DNA from: Rhodoferax ferrireducens
Lineage (GTDB): Bacteria; Pseudomonadota; Gammaproteobacteria; Burkholderiales; Burkholderiaceae_C
Reading direction: 5' to 3'
DNA: 64,000 bases
Assembly (NCBI RefSeq): GCF_003347515.1
Contig: NZ_QEII01000264.1
Location: forward strand, 55,030 to 119,029
The notes beneath the pieces are model-generated. The model did not search any database. It saw nothing but the letters and a program-made list of their open reading frames with translations, and was not told the origin of the DNA. Made by a program: the position numbers and the translations under genes. The first letter of the stretch is position 1. Each line of letters opens with the position of its first letter. Below are positions 25,374 through 34,658 of the stretch, in pieces.

Positions 25374-26317
25374 GAGTCCTGGTTACTGGCGCCAATGGCT
25401 TTGTAGGTAAATCCCTCTGTGCTGAATTGACTCGACGAGGTGACGCCGTGCGGGCGGCCGTCCGTTCCGGGCATTCTGACCGGGGGAGACTGGATGACGC
25501 AGTCGTTGGAGCGATAGACGGTGGAACGGATTGGTCTGCCGCGCTAGGTGATCAAGACGCGGTCGTCCACCTCGCCGCGCGAGTCCATGTCATGAAGGAC
25601 GCAGCCGCTGATTCGCTCGTGGCATTTCGACAGGTCAACGTGCAGGCGACCCTGAATCTGGCCCGTCAGGCCGCCGCAGCCGGGGTCAAGCGTTTCGTGT
25701 TTATCAGCTCGGTCAAGGTCAATGGCGAGTGCACCTTCCCTGGCCAGACCTTTGCCGAGTCCGATGTGCCCGCTCCCCAGGATGCCTATGGGCAGAGCAA
25801 GCATGAGGCCGAACAGGGCTTGCGCCGGCTTGCTGCAGACACCGGCATGGAGCTGGTCATTGTCCGACCGCCGCTGGTGTACGGTCCCGGCGTCAAGGCC
25901 AACTTTGCCAGCCTGATGCGTGCCGTGCAGCGGGGCTGGCCCTTGCCGCTCGGCGCGGTGCACAACCGGCGCAGCCTGGTCGCCCTGGACAATCTGGTGA
26001 ATTTCATTGTGACCTGTGTGACCCATCCACAAGCCGCCAACCAGACCTTTTTGGTGAGCGATGGAGATGACCTGTCCACCCCGGATCTGGTGCGCGGCCT
26101 GGCGCGTGCGGCAGGGATGACTGCGCGTCTGATTCCTGTGCCGGTGTGGATTCTGCAGGTGGGGGCGGCCCTCGTGGGTCAAGGGGCGTCGGTACAGCGC
26201 CTGGTTGGCAATTTGCAGGTGGATATTTCCAAAGCGCGCGCCTTGTTGGGCTGGGTGCCGCCGGTCACGGTCGAGGAGGGTTTGCGTCGCGCCCTTGCCG
26301 GGATGCAAAAATCATGA
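25370..26317 (+). CDS. NAD-dependent epimerase/reductase of nucleotide sugars (extended SDR)
   Basis: This is an extended SDR of 315 residues acting on a nucleotide sugar. The glycine motif TGANGFVG is at 6-13 and HLAARVHVM near 70. The Ser of ISSVKVNGE and YGQSK (Tyr-x-x-x-Lys near 140) form the active site. ATG 25370 is chosen because the Rossmann fold starts there and the ATGA overlap couples it to the third transferase. Enzymes of this group include 4-epimerases and the 4-ketoreductase WreQ that makes UDP-QuiNAc. The neighbours (PglC-like transferase and a 4,6-dehydratase) favour a reductase or epimerase for a 6-deoxy-amino sugar. Confidence 0.85.
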   Translation: MRVLVTGANGFVGKSLCAELTRRGDAVRAAVRSGHSDRGRLDDAVVGAIDGGTDWSAALGDQDAVVHLAARVHVMKDAAADSLVAFRQVNVQATLNLARQAAAAGVKRFVFISSVKVNGECTFPGQTFAESDVPAPQDAYGQSKHEAEQGLRRLAADTGMELVIVRPPLVYGPGVKANFASLMRAVQRGWPLPLGAVHNRRSLVALDNLVNFIVTCVTHPQAANQTFLVSDGDDLSTPDLVRGLARAAGMTARLIPVPVWILQVGAALVGQGASVQRLVGNLQVDISKARALLGWVPPVTVEEGLRRALAGMQKS

Positions 26318-26874
26318 AAAGAATGTTCGATCTGCTGCTGGCGACGATGGCGGGTATTTTTTTGCTGTTGCCCGTGCTGCTGCTGACAGTATTGGTGCGC
26401 TTGACGTCCAAAGGTCCGGCGCTGTATTGGTCTGACCGCGTCGGGCGCAATAACGTGATTTTCCAAATGCCCAAGTTCCGCAGCATGCAAATAGGCACAC
26501 CGGCCGTGGCAACCCATTTGCTGAGTGATCCCGATCGGTATCTCACGCCGATTGGCAGTTTTTTGCGCAAGAGCAGTCTGGATGAATTACCCCAGCTATT
26601 AAGCATCCTCAAAGGCGATATGAGTTTTGTAGGTCCCAGACCTGCCTTGTATAACCAGCATGATCTGATTGAACTACGCACGCGTAACGGGGTCCATACC
26701 TTGTTGCCCGGCTTGACGGGCTGGGCTCAAATCAATGGGCGTGATGAGTTACCCATTCCGCAAAAGGTGGCGCTGGATGTTGAGTATCTGCAAAGGAAGT
26801 CTTTCGGTTTGGATATGAAAATCATTCTGTTGACAGGTTTGAAGGTATTAAGAAGAGATAATGTGACTCATTAA
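26314..26874 (+). CDS. Priming phosphoglycosyl transferase (small PglC/WreU-like sugar transferase)
   Basis: This monotopic membrane enzyme of 186 residues transfers a sugar-1-phosphate to undecaprenyl phosphate and so starts glycan assembly. It has one N-terminal re-entrant hydrophobic helix (residues 3-30). The bacterial sugar transferase blocks follow: SKGPALYWSDRVGR, KFRSM, SLDELPQLLSILKGDMSFVG with PRP, and PGLTGWAQINGRD. It lacks the large N-terminal domain of WbaP and is of the PglC size. Its ATG overlaps the stop of the epimerase gene. The gene after it is an H-NS-like protein in AT-rich DNA. Confidence 0.9.
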   Translation: MKRMFDLLLATMAGIFLLLPVLLLTVLVRLTSKGPALYWSDRVGRNNVIFQMPKFRSMQIGTPAVATHLLSDPDRYLTPIGSFLRKSSLDELPQLLSILKGDMSFVGPRPALYNQHDLIELRTRNGVHTLLPGLTGWAQINGRDELPIPQKVALDVEYLQRKSFGLDMKIILLTGLKVLRRDNVTH

Positions 26875-26932
26875 AATTATTAAAAATAGTGTCTTTAGGG
26901 GCTTTTAACTTCAAACACATAAGGTATTGACC

Positions 26933-27247
26933 ATGAATAATCTGATCGAAATTCAAAACCAGATAGAAAAACTGCAAAAGCAGGCCAACGAGATCAGGGC
27001 GCAGGAGTTTGATAAAACCGTCCAGGAAATCCTGAGCAAAATGACCGCTTTTGGCATCACCCTGAAAGATCTTGAGGCTGTCAAGGGGCGGACGCGCAAG
27101 ACGGCGTCCGCCACGGCCAAGCCGGCCGCCGCCAAATACCGGGGACCCAATGGCGAAACCTGGAGTGGCCGCGGTTTGACACCTCGATGGTTGGCCGCAC
27201 TGGTGGCCCAGGGGCATGCCAAAGAAGAGTTCACCATCAAAAGTTGA
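26933..27247 (+). CDS. H-NS family nucleoid protein
   Basis: This is a small DNA-binding protein of 104 residues. The N-terminal 50 residues form a coiled-coil oligomerisation domain (LIEIQNQIEKLQKQANEIR). The C-terminal part has the H-NS DNA-binding motif of the betaproteobacterial type, YRGPNGETWSGRGLTPRWL, with the GRG AT-hook-like core. A lysine- and alanine-rich linker joins the two. ATG 26933 gives the canonical start. It sits in AT-rich DNA between two polysaccharide genes and could silence this horizontally variable cluster, a role inferred from the family and the location. Confidence 0.9.
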   Translation: MNNLIEIQNQIEKLQKQANEIRAQEFDKTVQEILSKMTAFGITLKDLEAVKGRTRKTASATAKPAAAKYRGPNGETWSGRGLTPRWLAALVAQGHAKEEFTIKS

Positions 27248-27266
27248 TGTGAGCCTGATTAATTAA

Positions 27267-29141
27267 ATGCAAAGCAGGGTATTGGCTTGGCCGCGTGCGG
27301 CCAAGCGGCTGGTGGTGGTCGCGCTTGATGTCTTTCTGGCGCTGCTGGCCACCTGGATCGCGTTCACGCTCAGGCTGGATACGCTGCATTGGCCCACGGG
27401 CGCGCAATGGTGGGTGTATGCGCTGACACCGACGCTGGCGGTGCCGGTCTTCGTCCGGTTTGGTTTGTATCGAGCCATTTTCAGGTACACGGGGCAGGCG
27501 GCCCTGCAGGCCACGGGTCAGGCGGTGATGCTGTATGGCCTGATGTTGCTGGGCGTGCTGTTGTGGCAGCGTTGGCCTGGCGTGCCGCGCACCTTGGGCG
27601 TGCTGCAACCGCTGGTCTTTCTTTTTCTGGTGGGGGGGAGTCGGGCTGTGGCCCGGTTTTGGTTGGCCGACCTGGGTCATGCGCCTGTCAAGGATGAAGG
27701 ACGCTTGCTGATATTTGGCGCTGGCACCTTGGGTGTGCAGACCGCGGCCTCCCTGCACCTCTCGCGGCAGTTCGCGTTGCTGGGTTTTGTCGACGACGAC
27801 ACGGCCAAGGTGGGGCGCAGCATTGACGGCATCCCGGTTTTTGCATCCACCGAGCTGCCCGCCGTGGTGGCGCGGCAAGGTGTCACCGATATTTTGCTGG
27901 CACTGCCCAGCGCGTCCCGAGACCGCCGGAAAATCATTATTGACAGCTTGCGATCACTGCCGGTCCATATCCGGACCCTGCCGGGTTTGGCGGATCTGGC
28001 CAGTGGCCGGGTCACGGTGCAAGACTTTTGTGAACTCGATGTCGAAGACCTGCTGGGCCGCGATCCCGTGCCGCCCGATGCCGAGTTGATTGCGCGCGAC
28101 CTCGCGGGGCAAGTGGTGCTGGTGACCGGGGCCGGCGGCAGTATTGGCGGCGAGCTGACGCGGCAAATCGTGCGACAAGGGCCGCGCCAACTGCTGTTGC
28201 TCGACCACAACGAGTTTGGTCTTTACACCATCCACCAGGAGTTGCAGGGCATCTGCGCGGCCAGTGGCTTGTCCGTGGAATTGGTGCCGCTGCTGGGCAG
28301 TGTGGCCAACTATGCGCGCCTGCTCTCGGTCTGCATGGCGTACCGTCCGGCTACCGTCTACCACGCTGCCGCCTATAAACATGTGCCCATGGTCGAAGAC
28401 AACGCAGGCGAAGGCGTGGCCAACAACGTCTTCGGCACGCTCAACATGGCCCGCGCGGCACAGACCAGTGGTGTCAAACGTTTTGTGCTGGTGTCCACCG
28501 ACAAGGCGGTCCGGCCCACCAATGTGATGGGCGCGACCAAACGCATGGCCGAGCTGGTGCTGCAGGCACTGGCCGCCGACACCACCGACACCTGCTTCAC
28601 GATGGTCCGTTTTGGCAATGTGCTGGATTCGAGTGGCAGTGTGGTGCCCTTGTTTCGCCGGCAATTGGCCGCGGGCGGGCCGCTGACGGTGACACACGCC
28701 GACGTCACGCGCTATTTCATGACGATCCCGGAGGCCGCGCAGCTGGTGCTGCAGGCCGGCGCTATGGCTGTTGGCGGCGACGTGTTTGTGCTGGACATGG
28801 GCGAGCCGGTGAAGATCATGGATCTGGCGCGGCGCATGGTGCAGCTCAGCGGCCTGAGCGTGCGCGACGAGGCCAACCCGAATGGCGACATCGACATTGC
28901 CATCACCGGGCTTCGTCCGGGTGAAAAACTGTATGAGGAGTTGTTGATTGGCGACAACCCCGAACGCACGGCCCACCCCCGCATCATGAAAGCGCATGAG
29001 CCGTGCATCCCGTGGGCGCAGCTGGCCGAGGAGTTGCTGTCGCTTGAGTCCGCCGCTCAGCGCGACGACCTTGAGGCGATCAATACCTTTCTGCTGCAGC
29101 ATGTGCACGGCTACCAGCCGGGCGAACTGCCTGCCCCGTGA
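27267..29141 (+). CDS. Membrane-bound nucleotide-sugar 4,6-dehydratase (CapD/WbpM/PglF-like)
   Basis: This 624-residue protein has four N-terminal transmembrane helices (about 10-125), a CoA-binding-like domain (FGAGTLGVQTAASL near 150) and a C-terminal SDR dehydratase domain. TGAGGSIGGELTRQI starts near residue 288. The active site has VSTDKAVRPTNVMGATKRM, where Met replaces the SDR tyrosine before Lys, as in WbpM/PglF. It should convert UDP-GlcNAc to a 4-keto-6-deoxy sugar at the membrane. It closes the polysaccharide cluster. Together with the epimerase/reductase and the priming transferase it could make and load QuiNAc, FucNAc or a related sugar. Confidence 0.92.
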   Translation: MQSRVLAWPRAAKRLVVVALDVFLALLATWIAFTLRLDTLHWPTGAQWWVYALTPTLAVPVFVRFGLYRAIFRYTGQAALQATGQAVMLYGLMLLGVLLWQRWPGVPRTLGVLQPLVFLFLVGGSRAVARFWLADLGHAPVKDEGRLLIFGAGTLGVQTAASLHLSRQFALLGFVDDDTAKVGRSIDGIPVFASTELPAVVARQGVTDILLALPSASRDRRKIIIDSLRSLPVHIRTLPGLADLASGRVTVQDFCELDVEDLLGRDPVPPDAELIARDLAGQVVLVTGAGGSIGGELTRQIVRQGPRQLLLLDHNEFGLYTIHQELQGICAASGLSVELVPLLGSVANYARLLSVCMAYRPATVYHAAAYKHVPMVEDNAGEGVANNVFGTLNMARAAQTSGVKRFVLVSTDKAVRPTNVMGATKRMAELVLQALAADTTDTCFTMVRFGNVLDSSGSVVPLFRRQLAAGGPLTVTHADVTRYFMTIPEAAQLVLQAGAMAVGGDVFVLDMGEPVKIMDLARRMVQLSGLSVRDEANPNGDIDIAITGLRPGEKLYEELLIGDNPERTAHPRIMKAHEPCIPWAQLAEELLSLESAAQRDDLEAINTFLLQHVHGYQPGELPAP

Positions 29142-29155
29142 CGCTTTTGGATTGA

Positions 29156-30114
<959 letters not shown>

Positions 30115-30115
<1 letters not shown>

Positions 30116-30172
30116 TTTGCTATTGTTTTGGTAGTTGATTGCGCAATAAGCACGAGGGCTAGAGGCCGATTT
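30115..30172 (-). repeat. CTAG repeat copy D, between argB and the response regulator gene
   Basis: Read on the minus strand it gives atcggcctctagccctcgtg, then cttattgcgcaatcaactac, ending in an aatagcaaa tail. This aligns with copy A over most of its length. It starts at the last base of the argB stop codon and fills the whole intergenic space, ending 2 bp before the next ATG, so it must also carry that gene's ribosome-binding region. Confidence 0.75.
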
Positions 30173-30173
30173 C

Positions 30174-30881
30174 ATGAGACTTTTGCTGGTTGAAGACGAC
30201 CTGATGGTGGCCAGCGGCATCAAGCTGGGGCTCACCCATGCCGGCTACGCGGTGGACTGGGTGAGCAGCGCAGAGCGTGCCTTGGAAGTCACGCTGCGCG
30301 AAGCCTTTGACGTGGCCATCATCGACATCGGTCTGCCTGGCATGGATGGCCTGGCCTTGACGCAGCGTTTGCGCAAGGACGGTCACGCCATGCCGGTGCT
30401 GATACTCACGGCGCGCGACGCCCTGCAGGATCGGGTCCAGGGTCTGGACACCGGTGCGGACGACTACATGATCAAGCCGTTCGAGTTGCCCGAGTTGCTG
30501 GCGCGGCTGCGCGCGCTCTTGCGCCGCTCGCAGGCCGCCACCTCTTCGGTGCTGAGCTTTGGCCCGCTGGAGCTCGACACCGCGACCCGGCTGGCCTGCA
30601 TCCGACCGGGTGGTCAGCCGATCGAGCTGGGGCCACGCGAATGGACGGTGATGGAGTATTTACTCATCAACGCGCCCAAGCCGGCCAACAAGGACAAACT
30701 GCTGCAGGCCTTGACGGGCTGGGACAAGGAAATCACGCCCAATGCGGTGGAGGTGTACATCTCCCGCCTGCGGGGCAAGCTGGAGCCCCACGGTATTGCC
30801 TTGCGTTCGATTCGCGGTTTTGGTTACCGGCTGGAGATGGCCGCTGACGGCAGCACCGACCCCCACATCACGGCCGCTTGA
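30174..30881 (+). CDS. OmpR-family response regulator (TctD/QseB-like)
   Basis: This DNA-binding response regulator has 235 residues. The receiver domain has acidic residues ED8D9, phospho-acceptor Asp51 in IIDIGLPGMDG, Thr in LTARDA and Lys in YMIKPFE. The C-terminal winged helix contains ELGPREWTVMEYLL and VEVYISRLRGKLEP. The kinase gene follows 3 bp later. TctD-like regulators control tricarboxylate uptake and many betaproteobacterial paralogues have other roles, so the signal is unknown. No Bug/Tct genes are adjacent. Confidence 0.92.
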   Translation: MRLLLVEDDLMVASGIKLGLTHAGYAVDWVSSAERALEVTLREAFDVAIIDIGLPGMDGLALTQRLRKDGHAMPVLILTARDALQDRVQGLDTGADDYMIKPFELPELLARLRALLRRSQAATSSVLSFGPLELDTATRLACIRPGGQPIELGPREWTVMEYLLINAPKPANKDKLLQALTGWDKEITPNAVEVYISRLRGKLEPHGIALRSIRGFGYRLEMAADGSTDPHITAA

Positions 30882-30884
30882 GCG

Positions 30885-32342
30885 ATGCAGCTGGCCGCCC
30901 TGTCCTCGGGCCTGCAGCGACGCCTCTTGCTGCTCTTGTTGATCCCCCTGTGCCTGCTGGCCTTCGTCAACACCTGGTTTGATTACCGTTCGGCGGACAC
31001 CGCCGCCCTGCAGCAAGACCGGCAGTTGCTCAAGCTGGTGCCGCTGCTGGCCGATTCGGTGGTGGCTAGCGGCAAAACACCCGCTGACCCGCCGGTCATG
31101 CTCACGGTGCCGGCGTTGCAGGAGTTTCTCAAGGACCGGGCCGGTGTGTCGGCCTTCTGCATTGCCAGCCTGACGGGCCAGGTGCTGCTGGGCGAGGCCT
31201 GGTTGAGCCGGGAGCCGCCGACCACGCGCGAGCCCGAGTTCTCCAGCGAGGAAGAGGGCGGTGTGACCTACCGCATCGTCTCGCAGCGTGTTCAAACCGT
31301 CGCCGGTGAACTGGTGGTCCGCCTGGCGGATGGCTCGGACCCGCGCCAGCAGTGGGTCCAGGGCGTGCTACTCAAGGTCGTGCTGCCCAATCTGGTGTTG
31401 ATGGTGGTGGCGGTCTTTGTGGTCAGTTGGGCGGTCCGACGTGCGCTGGGTCCGCTGCTGACGCTCAAGGAGGCGGTGGAGCACCGGTCGCCGCGCGACT
31501 TGAGCGCGATTGATGTGCAGGCTTCGCCGGAAGAGGTTCGCCCGCTGGTGCTGTCGCTGAACCGGTTGTTTGAGCTGGTGAACGCGCAGGCCGAGAGCCA
31601 GCGCCGCTTCGTGGCCGATGCCGCGCATCAACTGCGCACGCCGTTGGCCGGCTTGCAAGCGCAGGCCGAAGCCTGGGCACAAGCCGTCAACAACCCTGAC
31701 GCGGCCGTGGCATGGCAGGAGAAATATGAAGCAAACAGGGCGCTAGCCCCCGCCAATAGTGCGCAAATAGCTATCAATATAGGAGCTAATCAAATCAACC
31801 ACCTGCGGGATGCCACGCGTCGTACCTCGCAGCTGGCCAATCAGTTGTTGGCTCTCTCCCGGGCCGATGCGCGCAGCCTCGACGCCCAGCCCCTGCAGCG
31901 GGTGGATATGAAGGAGCTGTGTGAAACCCTGCTGGAGGTGCATCTGGAGGCGGCCCTGGCCAAAGGCATCGACCTGGGATTGGACGTGCAAGCCGTGCAT
32001 GTGAGCGGCCATGAGTGGCTGTTGCGCGAACTGCTGGGCAACCTGCTGGACAACGCCCTGAAATACACCCCCGAAGGCGGTACGGTCACGCTGCGCTGCG
32101 CCCGCACGGTCGATGACAACACCCCTTTTCTGGAGGTGGAAGATGATGGTCCGGGCGTGCCCGTGGCGGAGCGGCAGCGCGTGTTGGAGCGTTTTTACCG
32201 CATGCCGGGCAGTGCCAGCGAAGGCCATGGCCTGGGCCTGGCCATTGCCGACGAGATTGCGCGGGTACACCGCAGCCAGCTGATCGTGAGCAGTGGCGCG
32301 GGCGGGCGAGGCGCCCGTTTCACCTTGATTTTCCCCGTCTGA
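30885..32342 (+). CDS. Sensor histidine kinase (TctE-like) with a repeat-derived insertion
   Basis: This membrane histidine kinase of 485 residues pairs with the preceding regulator. It has two transmembrane helices (about 10-30 and 165-185), a periplasmic domain, HAMP, and HisKA with the phospho-acceptor His248 in DAAHQLRTPLAGL. HATPase motifs are LLGNLLDNALKYT, EDDGPGV and GHGLGLAIADEIA. Compared with TctE, the two DHp helices are separated by a roughly 28-residue insertion (residues about 275-305, NRALAPANSAQIAINIGANQ), coded by a CTAG repeat. The insertion is at the helical hairpin end away from the catalytic His, so function may be kept. Confidence 0.92.
   Translation: MQLAALSSGLQRRLLLLLLIPLCLLAFVNTWFDYRSADTAALQQDRQLLKLVPLLADSVVASGKTPADPPVMLTVPALQEFLKDRAGVSAFCIASLTGQVLLGEAWLSREPPTTREPEFSSEEEGGVTYRIVSQRVQTVAGELVVRLADGSDPRQQWVQGVLLKVVLPNLVLMVVAVFVVSWAVRRALGPLLTLKEAVEHRSPRDLSAIDVQASPEEVRPLVLSLNRLFELVNAQAESQRRFVADAAHQLRTPLAGLQAQAEAWAQAVNNPDAAVAWQEKYEANRALAPANSAQIAINIGANQINHLRDATRRTSQLANQLLALSRADARSLDAQPLQRVDMKELCETLLEVHLEAALAKGIDLGLDVQAVHVSGHEWLLRELLGNLLDNALKYTPEGGTVTLRCARTVDDNTPFLEVEDDGPGVPVAERQRVLERFYRMPGSASEGHGLGLAIADEIARVHRSQLIVSSGAGGRGARFTLIFPV
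31732..31790 (+). repeat. CTAG repeat copy C, inside the histidine kinase gene
   Basis: The runs caaacagggcgctagccccc, then aatagtgcgcaaatagctat, then aggagctaat match copies A, B and F. It is read CTA-GCC-CCC (Leu-Ala-Pro) in the gene. It lies between the two helices of the DHp domain. Confidence 0.78.
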
Positions 32343-32414
32343 CCCCGAGAAAACCCGCAGCCCTGCTATGCGAGAATCAAATGATTCTTTCGCCTTGTGC
32401 CCCCTTTGTGCCCC

Positions 32415-33071
32415 ATGCCTGACGCCGAATCCTCCTCCTCTCCTGCACTACTCCCCGCCGATTCAGGCCATGAGCCAGCCGCGCCGGTTCGCAAGCGCCC
32501 GAAGCCGGGCGAACGCCGGATACAGATCCTGCAGGCGCTGGCGAGCATGCTGGAGCAACCCGGTGCCGAGCGCGTCACCACCGCAGCACTGGCGGCGCAA
32601 CTGGATGTGAGCGAGGCGGCTTTGTACCGGCACTTTGCCAGCAAGGCCCAGATGTATGAGGGCCTGATCGACTTCATTGAGCAGTCGGTGTTTTCGCTGG
32701 TCAACCAGATTGCCCAGCGAGAAGGCGTGGCGGGCACGGGCCAGGCCGGCAAGGTGGTGGCCATGCTGATGCAGTTCGCCGAGAAGAATCCCGGCATGAC
32801 GCGCGTCATGGTGGGCGACGCGCTGGTGTTCGAGAATGAGCGCCTGCAACAGCGCATGAACCAGTTTTTCGAGAAGATCGAGTCCAGCCTCAAGCAAAGC
32901 CTGCGCGGCGCGGCCGAGGCAAGTGGCTCGGCCACGCCGACGGTGGACACGCAGGTGCGCGCGTCCGTGCTCACCGCTTTCCTGGTCGGGCGTCTGCAGC
33001 GCTTTGCGCGCTCGGGTTTCAAGCGCCTGCCCTCCGAGCACCTCGAAGCCAGCCTGGCGCTGATGCTTTAG
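32415..33071 (+). CDS. slmA: TetR-family regulator, SlmA-like nucleoid occlusion factor
   Basis: This is a DNA-binding protein of 218 residues. The helix-turn-helix region is GERRIQILQALASMLEQPG then TTAALAAQLDVSEAALYRHF (about residues 38-80), and a SlmA-like all-helical domain follows (FIEQSVFSLVNQIAQREG, then FLVGRLQRFARSGFKRLP). SlmA blocks FtsZ assembly over the nucleoid. In betaproteobacteria this gene is often close to argB, as here. The first 30 residues are a disordered, proline-rich leader. The SlmA assignment is by family memory; it could be another TetR protein of the same subfamily. Confidence 0.75.
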   Translation: MPDAESSSSPALLPADSGHEPAAPVRKRPKPGERRIQILQALASMLEQPGAERVTTAALAAQLDVSEAALYRHFASKAQMYEGLIDFIEQSVFSLVNQIAQREGVAGTGQAGKVVAMLMQFAEKNPGMTRVMVGDALVFENERLQQRMNQFFEKIESSLKQSLRGAAEASGSATPTVDTQVRASVLTAFLVGRLQRFARSGFKRLPSEHLEASLALML

Positions 33072-33079
33072 GCGCCGCG

Positions 33080-33733
33080 CTAGGTCGCGTTCCGGACCGT
33101 GCCTTGGGCCGCTGTGAGGGCCGCGATGAAGCGCAAGGCATTGGCCTGGACCTGCGCTGGCGTCATGCCCGGTTTGTAGAGCGCGGACCCAATGCCAAAG
33201 CCGGCGGCGCCGGCGGCCAGATAGTTGCCCATGTTGTCCGGCGTCACACCGCCGACCGGGAACAGTCGCGTGTCGGCGGGCAGCACCGCACGAAGGGCCC
33301 GGACCACGGACGGGCTGATCATCTCGGACGGAAACAGCTTGAGTCCGGTGGCTCCAGCTTCCAGTGCGCCGAACGCCTCGGTGGCGGTCATCACGCCCGG
33401 CAGGCACACCAGCCCCAGTCGCACGGCTTCGCGCACCACCGCTGCATTGAAGTTGGGCGACACGATCAGTTGGCCGCCGGCGGCGTGAACCTGGCGCACA
33501 TCGTCCGGCGTGAGCACCGTGCCGGCACCGACCAAGGCCTGGGGAAAGTGGCTGGCCAGCGCGGCGATGCTCGTCAAAGGATCGGGTGAGTTCAGCGGAA
33601 CCTCAATCAAGGTCCAGCCCGTGGTGGTCAGGGCGTCGCCCATGGCCACGGCCTCATGCGCTTGCAGGCCGCGCAGGATGGCGACCAGGGGGATGTGCTT
33701 CAGGGCGGCTTCAAGTTTTTGGTGTGCGTTCAT
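33080..33733 (-). CDS. dgoA: 2-dehydro-3-deoxy-6-phosphogalactonate aldolase
   Basis: This class I aldolase of the KDPG/KDPGal family (217 residues) cleaves KDPGal to pyruvate and glyceraldehyde 3-phosphate in the De Ley-Doudoroff pathway. Visible motifs are VAILRGLQ with the catalytic Glu in IEVPLNSPD, VGAGTVL, the Schiff-base Lys in GLKLFPSE, and FPVGGVTPDN. PLNSP rather than the PLRT of KDPG aldolase favours the galactonate form. It is the last gene of the leftward operon with the kinase and dehydratase (spacing 7 bp). Confidence 0.9.
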   Translation of the reverse strand: MNAHQKLEAALKHIPLVAILRGLQAHEAVAMGDALTTTGWTLIEVPLNSPDPLTSIAALASHFPQALVGAGTVLTPDDVRQVHAAGGQLIVSPNFNAAVVREAVRLGLVCLPGVMTATEAFGALEAGATGLKLFPSEMISPSVVRALRAVLPADTRLFPVGGVTPDNMGNYLAAGAAGFGIGSALYKPGMTPAQVQANALRFIAALTAAQGTVRNAT

Positions 33734-33740
33734 GGTGTCT

Positions 33741-34658
33741 TCAAGCAGAGGAAGTGAGTGTTTTTGCGATCGCCCACAGACCGGCCCAGGTGGCCTCAGA
33801 GCCCATCCTTTGTGCGGCGACGTCGCGCAGGGCCAGGGCGTTTTGGTAGCGCTGCGTCAAGGCTTCCGAGCCGATGATGACCACCTCGGTGCCGGCCGGC
33901 ACGGTCTGGACACGCAGTTCCTCGCCAATCACCAGGCCGGACAGGTAACTCGGCAGGGCGGCGGCGGGCAGGCGATCGAACAGCGCCAGGGTTCGGACGC
34001 TGAAGGCGGTGTGCAGCAGGCTGCTGCCGCGCAGGGCCCGTGTCACGCCTTGGTCGAAAGCCGCGCTGTCAAACTCGCCGTCACTGGCGGGCAGGGTGCG
34101 CGACAAAATGGAGTGCTTGCGCAGCAGGGCGAAGAACTCGCCCGTCATGAAAGTCGAGAAGGACTGGATACGCCCTGCTTGCACGCGCACCCATTTGCTG
34201 TGCGTCCCCGGTAGCACCACCAGGGCGTCTTGCAGGCCGAGCAGTTGCAGGGCGCCGAAAATCTGCGTTTCTTCGCCCCGCATGACGTCGGGCATGCCAT
34301 CGTGTTCGCAGGTCAGTCCCGGCACGATGGCGATGCTGCCATGCTCCACCCAACTCAGCTGACCGGCGACTTCTTCAAAGCCGGCCGGACAGGCGCAATA
34401 TGGGGCTTCCCGCCAGCCCTGCTTGCTGCCGACCATGCCGGACATCAGGCACATGGCGCCATCGGTCTTCATCCAGTCGCCAAAGCAGGCGTCGAAAACA
34501 GCAGGGAATTCACCCGCGGCCACGCTCAGGATGCCGCGCTCAAAAGCCCGTTCTTCCAGGACCTGTCCCGTGGCATCCAGCCGGGCGCCGCGCAGCGACG
34601 ACGTGCCCCAGTCCACCGCGATCAAAGACTTCACAGCAGGTTCCTCATCAGTATTCAT
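33741..34658 (-). CDS. dgoK: 2-dehydro-3-deoxygalactonokinase
   Basis: This 305-residue sugar-acid kinase of the DgoK family phosphorylates KDGal at C6 with ATP. The N-terminal phosphate loop AVDWGTSSLRGARLD (about residues 13-27) is characteristic. LMSGMVGSKQGW, LPGTHSKWV and MTGEFFALLRKHSIL are further family blocks. The ATG at 34658 lies just before the stop of the dehydratase gene, and a GTG at 34634 would remove eight residues. It sits between the dehydratase and the aldolase, which gives the complete three-step galactonate branch. Confidence 0.92.
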   Translation of the reverse strand: MNTDEEPAVKSLIAVDWGTSSLRGARLDATGQVLEERAFERGILSVAAGEFPAVFDACFGDWMKTDGAMCLMSGMVGSKQGWREAPYCACPAGFEEVAGQLSWVEHGSIAIVPGLTCEHDGMPDVMRGEETQIFGALQLLGLQDALVVLPGTHSKWVRVQAGRIQSFSTFMTGEFFALLRKHSILSRTLPASDGEFDSAAFDQGVTRALRGSSLLHTAFSVRTLALFDRLPAAALPSYLSGLVIGEELRVQTVPAGTEVVIIGSEALTQRYQNALALRDVAAQRMGSEATWAGLWAIAKTLTSSA

